From Poronia punctata (taxonomy: Eukaryota > Ascomycota > Sordariomycetes > Xylariales > Xylariaceae): a DNA stretch of 64,000 nucleotides. Positions 1 through 11,736 of this stretch are shown here, one piece after another. Position numbers and translations under genes: made by a program. The stretch spans positions 62,001 to 126,000 of the forward strand of contig MU401534.1 in the NCBI GenBank assembly GCA_022579005.1, in the 5' to 3' direction. How positions within the stretch are numbered: position 1 is the stretch's first letter; each line of letters starts with the position of its first letter. Below the pieces are notes generated by a model, which had not been told where the DNA came from, did not search any database, and worked only from the letters and a program-made list of their open reading frames with translations.

Positions 1-531
1 AGCTTAACTCCGGCAGCTCCTTCTCTTGATAACAATTGGTTCGCGACCAACCAACCAGCCGAACAATCCGATGAGGTAGGGTAGACTGGGTAGGTAGATA
101 GGCGCTGTACCTAAACTGCTCGTCATCGGCTCCTGCTTCTCTCTTATTTTGATATTTAAATCTCTCCTCAAAACTTTTACTACCCTCGTTTAGACGACAA
201 CAAATTGTGACCGTGCCTAAGACAATTAATCCTCCTCGAAAAGAGATTGGGTATCGGATGTTTAGCCTATAGCCCAATATCAGGGAGTCGTATTTCTTTA
301 CACGCAACCCAGAAGAGTACGTACCCAATCTTTTTCTCTAGGCACGATAACCTACAACGTTCTGGATGCTAGTCGTTGTGTCAGGTCGTTCTTTTTTCGC
401 GATCGGAAATACATATATGTTTACCTCACAGAGCCCAAATCGACATATCCCACACCCCATGTTTTGTAGGGCCCGGCAACCGCGGAACTAACACTCACAT
501 ATAGGAATTATCTGAACTCATACCTACAAAG
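1..531. other. Intergenic, upstream of the phosphate carrier gene
   Basis: No reading frame with coding character is visible. The stretch presumably holds the promoter and 5' leader of the carrier gene that starts at 532. I could not define a TATA box or a transcription start. Confidence 0.5.
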
Positions 532-2078
532 ATGCCAGGTCTCTTCCCGACACAGCAGATACTCCAGCAGACCTTCGGGTCGCAACTACTTCCCGGCGAG
601 ACTCGTCCGGCACCGGCCCAGAGCACGACATCCCAGCGGCAAGCATTTCCTGAGCCATACGGTGTAGCGTATTCCATCGTCGATGACTCGAAGAAAAAGT
701 TGAGCGCCGAGGCGCAAAAGGAGCTGGACAAGGCGAGCTCGGCTGTTAAGGCCAAGACTGGCCAGCTCGAGTTGTATTCGGGTGGCTTTTACGCTGCTGC
801 CACGTTTGGTGGTCTCATGGCTTGTGTGAGTGACTGGCGCGAGTGCCATCCTATCGGAATGCGAACTGCTGCAGATATATTGAGGGTAGAATGCTGACGA
901 GTTTGGCCTGTTGACTAATAGGGGCTCACCCACACCGCCGTCACTCCACTTGATCTGGTGAAATGCCGTCGCCAGGTCGATTCCAAGCTATACAAAGGTA
1001 ACTTTCAAGCTTGGGGTTTGATCTATCGTCAGGAAGGGATCAGGGGTATCTTCACGGGTTGGGGACCAACCTTCTTTGGATATTCGGCCCAGGGAGCTTT
1101 CAAGGTAAGCCATTCTAGTTACAAGGTTCCCCACGAAGAGATGGAAGATGGCCGTATACTAAGCATCACCTTTGTTTAGTACGGCTGGTATGAGTACTTC
1201 AAAAAGACGTATTCCGATCTTGCGGGCCCTGAGAACGCCAACAAGTACAAGACCCTTCTATATCTGTCAGCTTCGGCCTCGGCTGAGTTCCTAGCCGATA
1301 TTGCTCTGTGTCCGTTCGAAGCCGTCAAAGTGCGCATGCAGACGTCGATTCCGTCACCTTACGCTGGTACTGTTGATGGTATCAGGAAAATTACCGCGGC
1401 TGAAGGGGTTGGGGGTTTGTATAAGGGACTGTATCCCTTGTGGGGTCGCCAAATCCCCTATACGATGGTAAGCGGACATCCCTTTACGTCTCATCTCCTT
1501 ACTAGGGATAGTATGTGCAAGCAACTTCTTGACGTTATATTATGTCGTGAGATGCTACTTGCTTCCTTCATCTTTTGAGATGACTAGGCTCAGATAGTGC
1601 TCCGTGAAGTCGTGTTAACCTTAATACCGCTAGATGAAATTTGCTTCCTTCGAAACCATCGTGGAAATGATATATAAGCGTCTGCCGGGCAACAAGGCCG
1701 AGTATGGCAAGGGCACTCAGACTGCTGTATCTTTCTCGGCCGGTTATCTTGCCGGTATTTTATGTGCCATTGTTTCTCATCCAGCCGATGTACTCGTCAG
1801 CAAGCTGAACGCCAATCGCAAATCTGGCGAGGCGTTTGGGGCTGCCGTAACACGGAACTATAGAGACGTCGGCTTCAAGGGTCTCTGGAACGGATTGCCA
1901 GTACGGATCATCATGATCGGTACTCTTACCGGTTTGCAATGGATGATCTATGTAAGTATACAGAGTTCTAAACTGTCTCGATCTATTACTGACCGTGAAA
2001 TAGGACTCATTCAAGGTCTTTATGGGCTTCCCTACGACCGGTGGCTCAACTAGCGATGTCCCCAAAGATGGTAAATAA
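532..2078 (+). CDS. Mitochondrial phosphate carrier (Mir1/PiC-like, SLC25 family)
   Basis: Inner-membrane carrier that imports inorganic phosphate into the mitochondrial matrix for ATP synthesis. Five exons join in frame: 532-825, 922-1104, 1180-1467, 1634-1951 and 2004-2078, giving 385 residues and a TAA stop. All introns are GT-AG. The three SLC25 repeats are recognisable by their PX[DE]XX[KR]-type signatures: TPLDLVK at the start of exon 2, CPFEAVK in exon 3, and SHPADVL in exon 4, where the basic residue is less conserved. The segment around GLTHTAVTPLDLVKCRRQVD is characteristic of phosphate carriers rather than ADP/ATP carriers. The N-terminal extension of about 80 residues is rich in Ala, Gln and Pro and fits the fungal members, which are longer than yeast Mir1. 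The ATG at 532 follows a 'caaag' context and has no competing in-frame ATG. Family assignment is confident; Mir1 versus Pic2 subtype is not settled. Confidence 0.93.
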
Positions 2079-5000
2079 CTGGGCGAGTCGTTAAGTGGTT
2101 CATTTGGCCGACTTACCTTGTAAATCGTATCCCCCTTTTTTTAGTCTTTTGTGCGTATAGTTTTAAGTATAGTTTTGCATTCTTATTGCGTCTTATACCA
2201 AAAAGTTTCTGAAATTCCTATAAGGTTGTTTTTACTTAGTTCGAGTATAGGTACCGTATTTTGCGCCATGGATATGATAGGATCTCATTCACCTAGAATG
2301 CACATTTGGCATGCTAGCATAGGAAGCCATGCGGGATAATGTACATCCGATAATGTTGCGTTGTGGAAAAACGACGAGTCGATATGCTGGGTCGCGAAAC
2401 CCAGGAAGATGTCGGAGGCGATCTCGGCGTCCATCGGCAAAAAGGAGCAAATGGCCTGTATCGTATAATTTTGTTCGACAAATGGGAAGTTTGTGTTACT
2501 ATCCTCACCTACAGCCTGGCCACTGGGTAAAGAAGGATGGCAATAAACGTGTAACTTGTCCACAACGTCGGTTTAGAGAATTCAAACATGTTACTGTGTA
2601 AGCTGTAACCCCTCCAGATTGCTCCTTTCGTCATCGCACATCAATAACCATGTGGCCATGTTGGGTGCATCAATGATCGTCCGCTTGTTGGTTGAATGCA
2701 AAATGCAAGACGGCGCTTTCTCGGCTCCGCTAGTTGCCCAATAAATCTGGTGCGGGTCTTTGCGTCTTCGGATAGTATCCCAAAAGTTGTCTTCTTCGGT
2801 GCATAACGGCAGTTTCCGAGCTATAGAGCCTTGTGGGCGGTTGCTGTGTGCCGTTCCACCACATTTCTGACTATAAGTCACCTACCTATTACCGGGCTGA
2901 AGGAAAAGGGGGGCTTGATGAATCAACTCGCCGTTAGGTTAGACAAGTCCACAGTTCTGTCCCTGCTATAGTTGGAAATGCGACGTAGTTGTCGCATAGG
3001 GGGGTATTATCGGGTGACAATGGCAGCTATCATGCTGGGGTGAAGGATCGCATGTAAGTTAGAACATCGGAGGGTTGCATTTAAAACGATGCTTGAAGGT
3101 CCTCGGAATAGACTTGTTGCCGCAGCCTGCTTTCGATACCGAAATTTTGTGTTTTTTTGTTGGAACGGTGGGATAATCGCACCATAAAAGACGTCAGGAT
3201 GGAACATATCCTGTGCATGTAGGTAGTATAAATAGGTATACGGTACCTATACCTGTCCATGTTGCATGAGGAGGTATTGTTCTATGTACGCATCCGTTGC
3301 GTTGGGATGACTAGGGCGTTATGTTAGGTAAAGTAGGTAGTACTGCCCATTCTAGCCTAGAAGGTCTGTAGAAGCACTTGGAGTTCTCGTTCTTTGGCGG
3401 AGGTAGGTTAGCCACGAGACGGCGATGGGGGTTTCTGTGACTCTGTACCGTTGTATTTTATGGTGGGAGGGGAGGGGCCTGACGGGCAGCGAGCAGATTG
3501 GTTACCACTCGAAAAGCATGGCAAGTGGAGTACTGACATAGGTACCTACCCTTAGGTACTCCTACTGCCCTGCCCGTCTGACACTCCCCAGGGAGCCATG
3601 TTGGGGAAATGGCCCAACCCCTCACCCCTGTGGTAGGTTAGGAACATGGCTCGCTTTGTGATCTCGCATTTGCATCCATGAGACGGAATGACCAAAAGCT
3701 TAACCTAGCAAGTTTCCAGCTTCTGTCCCGCGATAGCCGTCCCGCAATGCTTAAAAAGCGTCTGAGCAAGCGCATGACTTGAATTCTTCCGAGTCTGGGT
3801 CGAGACTACTCGTAGATAGATATCTGATGTTGACAAATACTACTTGACTCTCCCCTTCCAACACGATCTGTTTAATCAGCAAACCATTGCCTACGGCGGA
3901 CAAACTTCCCTTTTGGGGGGTTCCCGACCCATATGACGAATCACGTTGGTCACACGCGAGGCATGCACTTGGCGCCGTAACCTGTAGTGCCTGCCTGCCC
4001 GCCTATGTATGTACCTAGTTGGGACTCGGGAGCGTCTCTTGGGCCTGTGTTTGATCTGAAGCTGTCTCTTTAATATAATTGACCAAGGTCAAATATGATG
4101 TGGTGAGAGGGAGCCCTTGAGGCAGCAGCTGTTGTCTAACAACTTGCTGTCAACGACTGTTGAGAAAGAGTTGGGGGCCTTTACCACCTTGGGATCTAGT
4201 GGCGTGGAATATGGGGTTAGGAGAGAAGCGGGAGAATAAAGTCGGCTATTGAAACCTGTACAGTAGTGTTCGTATGAAGTAGGGAGGTGTCGTCGATGCT
4301 TCGCCTATTCATTTGTTGTTTGCTTGATTCAGAAGGGTGTCAGCACTCGCCGCAACAGAAAGCGGATTGCGGCGGGTGAGCTGAGAGGCCCGCTCCCTAA
4401 AACTTAACCGTCGGGAGTCCGCCACTGGGGAAGGCGGCCAATGAACTTGGAGCTACCCCGTCTTCCAAGCCATTTCGCTAGGCTACACAAAGAATAGCAA
4501 AAAAAATGTTACAACTGACTAGCCCCTGATCGAACTAAACATAAACCGCCTAAAATTATCCACCTGTAGACTACCTGGTCTAGTGGCCATGCGTCTGATC
4601 CGATCAGAACATGCAGATGGCACTAGGGTATCTATCGTTCATTATAGGCACCTACTCGTACACATGGTGGTAGGTTAGTATTGCGCGCTTTGGCAAGACT
4701 AACTGCAGGTATTGAGTCTTTACCTTAGGTATCTCCACGTACTGGCATCCTGCCTGGCGATTCAGTGTTTAGTGGAAGTGGCCTCCCTGTTGTGTCGCGT
4801 GCGAAGTACCTGGTTCCCTACAAAGTTCTGTACTGCTCGCCCTATTTGATGGACTTCCGAACGGGCGTGCGTACCGATAGACCGGCGAAGGGGTTTAATA
4901 CATTCAACAAGGGCCCGAATCCTTTCGACAAAGCCCCTGCTTCATAACACCACCACAATTACGACCACTCGTTGTCTTTTCTCAAGTCCTTCCCCTTCCA

Positions 5001-5503
5001 TCGGCCTATTTGCGATTTTCGAGCAGTCTTTAGAAAGCTTCGTTTCTAGAATTTATACGCGTCCTACTTTGCGACAACTACCCTTTCCCTGGGATGCTCA
5101 ATTGGCGCAGTTAATAACCAACGCGACCGACTTCATCAGACTACCTACTCGTAATAATTTAGGTGCTCTCCAACTGAAGTGTCCCCTCACTCTGTCACCG
5201 ATCGAATCATCTCCGCCAGAGTGGAAAGAAATAAGGCATAATTCGTATAATTCCTCCTGTTGGTCCAAGGCGAACACAGTATACCTATCTCAAAGGGCGC
5301 CTTTGGCGTCTCGAAATTGGAGCATCTTCATGCCTAGATTGCGCCTATTCGAGTTAAAACGAACGATCGCTGCCCGGATGACGTCCGCCTTCGACATCCA
5401 CCGCTCCTGCTGACCTCTAGGCCGTGCGGCTTAACGCTGGCTTTAAAAATTACTCAACAATTCTTCCATTCCCCGAACAAAACAAACCTTACATTCAGAC
5501 ATC
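2079..5503. other. Long intergenic region, no gene seen
   Basis: About 3.4 kb without a convincing gene. The open frames here are short, begin at non-ATG codons or lack splice partners. The sequence contains several AGGTAGGT/ACCTACC-type words, for example near 3340, 3540 and 4010. The part from about 4900 to 5503 is pyrimidine-rich and probably includes the 5' leader of the deubiquitinase gene. Confidence 0.4.
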
Positions 5504-7996
5504 ATGGCAGGCTTTCTGAATAAGTGGAAGCCCGGATTAGGGGTACGTACCTGCAACCTGTACCTGGAGCTAGACTGCGCGCGCAAAGCATGCAGATGCG
5601 CTTTTCGAATATATCTATATGTCAATGGGTGGAATAATGTTTCTCGCGCTGACATATGTGTGGAAAGTCTTCGTCACATCCGTCCACAAAGGAATCGGCC
5701 AAGAAGAAAGAAGAACCGCCTCCCGATATGACCCCATTAGAAAAGATGCTCCAGAACGCTGGCGCGATCCGACCAGACGGGAGCGACAAATTCTTCGGCA
5801 TGGAGAATGTAGGCTCAGACCCCTTGTTGTAACCGAGATGCCGATACTGAATTAGCAATACTGACAAGATGGTGCGCAGTTCGGCAACACATGGTACGCG
5901 AAGCCGATAGTCTGAATATTTGGGCTGCCACTAAACTACATTCCAGCTACTGTAACTCGATTGTTCAAGCGCTCTTTTACACGACTGCCTTTCGCGATCA
6001 GGTGTTGAAATTCCCGCTGTTAACCCCCGCCGACAGCCCAAGCGACAGTCGACCCAAAGTCAACGTGCAGATCCGAGCTTTAAATGCCAATGGGAACGCT
6101 CAAGGAGACGGCGATGGCAAAAAGAACGCTACCGATAAAAAGCCCCCCGCTGCACCAATTCCGGGACAGCCGGTCAGGCCGGAGGATAAACCCGATACGC
6201 CCGAGTACAAGAAGAAACAGGCGATGCTGAAAGGCCCTATACTGGAGTTGGCGCAAGAGAGCGGCAGTACTTACGGTATGGAAGAATGCACGTTTACAGG
6301 GCTACGCGACATCTTTTTGGCACTGGTCGAGAGTAATACGCGCACGGGAGTGCTCAGCCCACAACGGTTTCTCGAATTGTTCAAGCGCGATAACGAAATG
6401 TTCCGAAATTCCATGCATCAGGATGCCCACGAATTCTACGGATTAGTACTAAACGATGTTATATCCACTGTCGAGAATACTGCTCAACGAATGCTAAATC
6501 GCGAGGCCGAGCGTTCCGCAAACGGCCTCACGGATTCCCTGAGGACGGCGTTGGGCGCAGTCGCCAAAACCACAACGAACGGGACGAACTCGCCCGGCAC
6601 AGGCTGGGTACACGACATATTCGAAGGCGTATTGACATCTGAGACCCGATGTTTATCATGCGAAACCTCTTCCCAAAGAGATGAGACCTTTCTAGACTTG
6701 TCGATCGATCTAGAAGAGCATGCGTCTGTGACATCATGCCTCCAAAAATTCTCAGCGGAAGAGATGCTCTGTGAAAGGAACAAGTTTCACTGCGATACCT
6801 GTGGAGGGTTACAAGAGGCCGAGAAGCGCATGAAGGTTAAGCGATTACCAAAGGTTTTGGCGCTCCATCTGAAACGCTTCAAGGTTGCCGAAGACTACAG
6901 CCGGCTGCAGAAGTTGTTCCATCGAGTAGTGTATCCCTACCAACTGCGGCTGTTCAACACAACAGAAGAGGTTGAGGATCCCGACAGGTTATACGAACTT
7001 TATGCCGTAGTCGTCCATATCGGCGGAAATGCCTATCATGGACACTACGTGTCAGTCATTAAGACGGAAGATCGTGGCTGGCTCCTGTTCGACGATGAGA
7101 TGGTGGAACCTGTGGACAAGCACTATGTGCGCAACTTTTTCGGGGACAAACCGGGAATGGCCTGCGCTTACGTGCTTTTCTACCAAGAGACCACATTCGA
7201 AAAAGTTCGCGCTGAGCAGGAGGCGGAAGGGTTGGAGGAAGTAAGGATAGTCAGCGAGAAAGCAGATGTTGCACAGGAAAACGGCCCGGGACATGGACGT
7301 AGTAGCGACCTGGCAAGACAAACTACTCTGCCTGCACGATCCGCCGATGATACAGATCGGCTTCCCAATCTGGGCCACTCTCACACAGCACCGGAAATCA
7401 ATAAACCCTCAACCCCTATACCCATCCCGCCGATACCGGAAGACATCCCGCCGGTTCCTCCTTTGCCCAGATCAAATACGGTCAAGTCGGCGAAGGAAAG
7501 TAAAAGAGAAGCCGAAAAGTTAGCCAAAGCCCAACAGAAGGCAAACGAAAAGGCCCGGAAACAAGCCGAAAAAGACGAATGGAATGCGAAGAAAAAGCAG
7601 CGTGAGGAATCGTATGCGAAAATACGCGAAGCGCGAAAAGCAGAAGAAGATCAAATGAGGCAAGCCCTCGAGGAGAGCAAGAGAATGGCGGAAGAAGAGG
7701 TGGAGAAACGAAAAGAAGAGCAGGATAGCGTTCCTGCGTTGAACCTCCCAAATAGGGAGAGCAAGTCGATGACGAGAAGGAGCTTCGCATTCTTGCGAGC
7801 GAAGAGAGACAGCACCGAAACTTCTGATGGTAGCCAGAACGGCGAGACATCAACGCCGGCACCGACGCCTGAGAAATCCCAGAAAACCGAGAAAGCCGAG
7901 AAAGCCGAGCCGTCCAAGCTTCGAAAGAGCTTTAGCTTCGGGCTAGGGCGCAAGAAAAGCACAAAATTTCCGCAGGCTCGACAAGATGCAGCATAA
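5504..7996 (+). CDS. creB: CreB-like ubiquitin C-terminal hydrolase (USP12/46 type)
   Basis: Cysteine protease that removes ubiquitin from proteins; in Aspergillus the CreB orthologue works with the WD40 partner CreC in carbon catabolite regulation. Four exons join in frame: 5504-5542, 5668-5808, 5880-5893 (only 14 nt) and 5947-7996, giving 747 residues. The catalytic Cys box FGNTCYCNS lies at residues 61-69 and is encoded across the 14-nt exon; the Cys65 codon itself is split TG|C. The His box with YHGHYVSV and the following FDDEMV are near residues 430-460. Two CxxC pairs (CLSC and CDTC) in the middle match the USP zinc ribbon. The last 250 residues are Pro-rich and then a charged Lys/Glu/Ala coiled coil, as in fungal CreB. 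Upstream residues include [11 protein letters not shown], a known feature of this group. A longer apparent frame starting at 5891 is an artefact of reading through the last intron. Confidence 0.92.
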
Positions 7997-9948
7997 AGCG
8001 GTTAACATCCTACTCTATGGGACCGATTTGTCACGTCCGTGCCCTTCTGGATTAAGCACGATAATGAATGCATATTTGGTGCTCTTCTGAGGTGTTTTGG
8101 AATTCATAGGACATCCAAAATGAGGGCGGAACAGAGTCGACCCATCCTCTAGGGGTTGCAGGAAGACATGACGGCAAAGTACGACACTCCTGGATAACGG
8201 GTGTCGGCTATGTCCTCGGCATCGTTGCCGATCTATACGCCGTGACCTCACCTCTCACCGGTACAGTTGGTGACTGAAAGCATGGGATGGAAAGCTTGGT
8301 CTTATACCCACTGTACATCATATACTATGTATCAAGCGTTGAGTAAACAACACATGGTATCGCATGCATAATGCCCGTGGCCGTGGGCAACTGACCAACC
8401 GATTATTATGTATTGGTTTGGCAAGCGAGTTTCTTTTCATCTGATGAGATCGAACCTAGTCGCTACAGGTGATTTGGCGTGTAATAGGTGTATAATACTG
8501 GGCAACCTTCGCCCTGCTCATGATGACCGGGCACGCATCGGTATATGTCTCGAAGTAACCATGACTTCACTGATGCCCATTTTCCCTCCGTCTCTTTCCC
8601 GTTTGGCGTCCCTTTCTCACGGTTCCATGTGCGCCCGAGTAAAGACACAACGGATATTATTTTCCCGGTCCTCTACGGTATACTGTCATAAAACCACCTC
8701 GTAATTGAAATCGACAGAACCCCCAGGCCGTGAAATACCAGCTCATTGATAGATACACATGCCGGGTTATCTGTATTCGGTTTTCGTCTCGCGACTCGTC
8801 GTACGGATTTTTCGTCGTCCCCTATCCTTTATAGAATCCGCACTCCTTTCATTATCCTAGGACGAGCTCGTACAGTATTATCAACGTATTAGTCAATATA
8901 AGGGGGACTAGAGAGGCGTTCGCTCGTATCAGCTTTTGTGCACGGAATATTTTGGGCGCTTCTAGTTTTCGTGATGGCAATAAGACGTACTCCTCATGAG
9001 TGTCCTGACGCTCGCTATTAAATTGATGGCCTTTGCCCTTATGCTCTGGTTATCGGGACCGGTGCCGAAGGCCGGATCATAGGAAGCGGAAGAGAAATTG
9101 ACTGTTGATTGATTGTTCAGTTAGCGCAACATCCTTTCTCGTTCGTCGATCCGGGTCCGGGTATGGCCAGTTCACGTACTGCGTGCTAGAAACCGGTCCT
9201 CGGAGAGAATGGCGAGGGCGTTGGTTAGGAGGACCAACACTATGTGACGTCAGTTATGCTGATAGTTGACGGCAAGGATGGGTTATATATAAGCTTACCG
9301 TAGATAAGGTTCCCGAGGAGCATCATTTTGCTGAGCGGTAGGGCTGCGACATAGAGGGGGAGGTCTGAGGCTGGTTTGAAGCCTAAAGAAAGGCACTGTT
9401 GATGACGATTATTAGGTGTACTCGGAGGGTTGGAGGATTAGGTAAACTGTTTGTCAGACGGGCTGAACTAGGTACAGGCCAGGTGTCAACGGGCCCGATA
9501 GCTGGTGTGTTACCTTACCAGGATCCTGGAACGTGCCGGTGGGGCTAGCCAATCAGTGTGAGCGGAACGGCCTCAACAGCTTTCCCGAGCTTCCTTTCAG
9601 CGTTCTTCTCGATGCATATGTACTCGTACTCGTACGTGTATGTCTACAGCCGACGGACATGGATGTGGAATTGATTATTTAATTGCCCTTCCGTGATTGG
9701 CAATCAACTGGAAAAATCTCAAAGAACGCCGGCGTATCGCTGGTGATAAAGTATCTAGAGCTGGTTGGCAGCTCCTTTTTACAGCATTGTCATCAAGCTG
9801 CCAAAATCCACCAACTTAGCTTCTCGGGAGTCGGCACCCATCTCATTGCTTCAACTCACTTAGTTCTTCCGGACTAAGTATATCTAAACAGCCCACTAAA
9901 GAGAGCTTCGGGGTGTTGTGGTTGTGGCAATTGCGAGGTATCTACGGG
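7997..9948. other. Intergenic between creB and ALG12 genes
   Basis: Nearly 2 kb between two same-strand genes. I see no reading frame with recognisable protein content. The last few hundred bases presumably carry the ALG12 promoter. Confidence 0.4.
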
Positions 9949-11736
9949 ATGGGGACTCTTGGTAAGATAATATGATTGTCAGAATACATGGATTGAATAA
10001 TGTAATTAATACGTCTTAAAGATACTCTTTTGGCGCTGTCCATTCCAGCACTGGTCATCCTGCACCTCCTTGTAGCCCCTTACACCAAAGTTGAGGAGTC
10101 GTTCAACATTCAGGCCACGCATGACATTCTTGCCTATGGCACGCCCACCGAAAACGTATATGAGTATCTATCGTCCCACTACGATCACTTTGACTTTCCT
10201 GGAGCTGTACCCAGGACATTCCTCGGCCCCGTCTTCTTAGCTGGTATAAGCCAGCCCGTCGTGGCTCTGGTCGGCTTCCAATACGCCCAACTCATCGTAA
10301 GGGCCGTTCTAGGCCTTGCTAACTCAGCTTCCTTGTTGGTGTTCAAGTCGAACCTGGAGCGTGCTTTCGGGAAGCCAACAGCGAGATGGTACGCGGTGCT
10401 GCAAGCTAGCCAGTTTCATGTGCTATTCTACGCCTCTAGGCCATTGCCCAATATGTTCGCTTTTTGTCTTAGTACGTTACCTAGATGTCTACGCGGGGGA
10501 ATCAGGGGCTAATTAATTGCAGCGACATTGGCCTTCTCGCAGCTTCTACCGCATCCAGACCCCAAGAAACGCGTCGTACGGTTTAAGGTGGCAATTGCGC
10601 TCCTGACCATGGCTACAGCCATTTTCAGATCCGAGCTGGCTATTCTCATGATAACGGTGACGCTCTATGGCCTAGCTACCTCTCATATCTCTCTCGGGCA
10701 GATCATTGCGCCGTTCCTGGCATTCTTTGCTGTCTCGCTCGGTATCTCAGTTCCAATCGACTCATACTTCTGGCAAAAGCCGCTGTGGCCGGAACTTTGG
10801 GGCTTTTACTACAATGCTGTCCTCGGTTCTTCTTCCAACTGGGGTGTATCACCCTGGCACTACTATTTCACGTCCGCACTACCCAAAATATTGACCAACC
10901 CAATGAGTGCAGTCATGATACCATTCGCATTATCGAGATCAGGAACGGCAGAGCAGGCACGCGCACTTGTAGTGCCCAGTTTACTGTTTGTGGCAATCTA
11001 CTCCATCCAGCCACATAAGGAAGCTCGGTTTATCTTTTACGTCGCCCCGCCGCTTACTGCAGCGGCGGCTTTAGGTGCCAACTACATATCCACTCGGCGT
11101 GCCAAGTCGCTTGTCTTTGCGACCGCCTCCGTTATGATTGCCGGCTCGGTCCTAGCCTCTTTCGCTATCAGCACTGTCATGCTCGTCATCTCCTCCCTCA
11201 ACTATCCCGGAGGTGAGGCACTCTCGGAACTTAGGAGCCTAGTAGCTCTGGATCCCTCTCCCGATATCCAGACGGCTGCAATACATACCGACGTACTTTC
11301 CTGCATGACCGGGGTAACTCTCTTCGGCCAGCACTCCTCATGGCCCGATGAGCCGGGCCCCGCACCAGACGTGCTGCCATTCACATTCGACAAGACCGAG
11401 GACCCGAGTACGTTACGTAACCCGTCATTCTGGGAAAAGTTCGACTACGTTCTTGCAGAAGATCCGATGAAACCTCTTGGCCCCTGGGAAACAATCGGCG
11501 TTGTCGAGGGGTTTGCCGGAATCGAGATCCTGAAACCTCGCTCCACAACGGCGGCCGGGGGCGATATCGAGAGCGGTCAGGACCATGTGCTCGGACGCGG
11601 AGCCACGGTACGGAAGATGAAAGATCTGGTGAGAAGCTTTACAGGAGGATGGTGGATCGGCCCACGCATGGAACCAAGGGTCTATGTATTGCGGAAATTG
11701 AGGGGTGGCGAGGCATGGCGGACTGCAACGGCCTGA
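9949..11736 (+). CDS. ALG12: ALG12-like dolichyl-P-Man alpha-1,6-mannosyltransferase (GT22)
   Basis: ER-membrane glycosyltransferase that adds the eighth mannose (alpha-1,6) to the lipid-linked N-glycan precursor, using dolichyl-phosphate mannose. Three exons join in frame: 9949-9961, 10022-10471 and 10523-11736, giving 558 residues, close to the usual family length. The tiny first exon encodes M-G-T-L plus one base; without it the frame has no ATG start. Residues 26-39 carry the GT22 signature TKVEESFNIQATHD, followed by a HFDFPG-VPRTF segment typical of ALG12. The rest is strongly hydrophobic with many predicted membrane segments, including an HKEARFIFY-type motif in the C-terminal half (SIQPHKEARFIFYVAPP). 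The C-terminal 150 residues are less hydrophobic, as in fungal homologues. Confidence 0.92.

Noticed and set aside
5891..5946. Start of the deubiquitinase at the ATG of 5891
   Set aside because: This ATG overlaps the end of the micro-exon and the frame to 5946 is intron; the true N-terminus is built from exons at 5504, 5668 and 5880.
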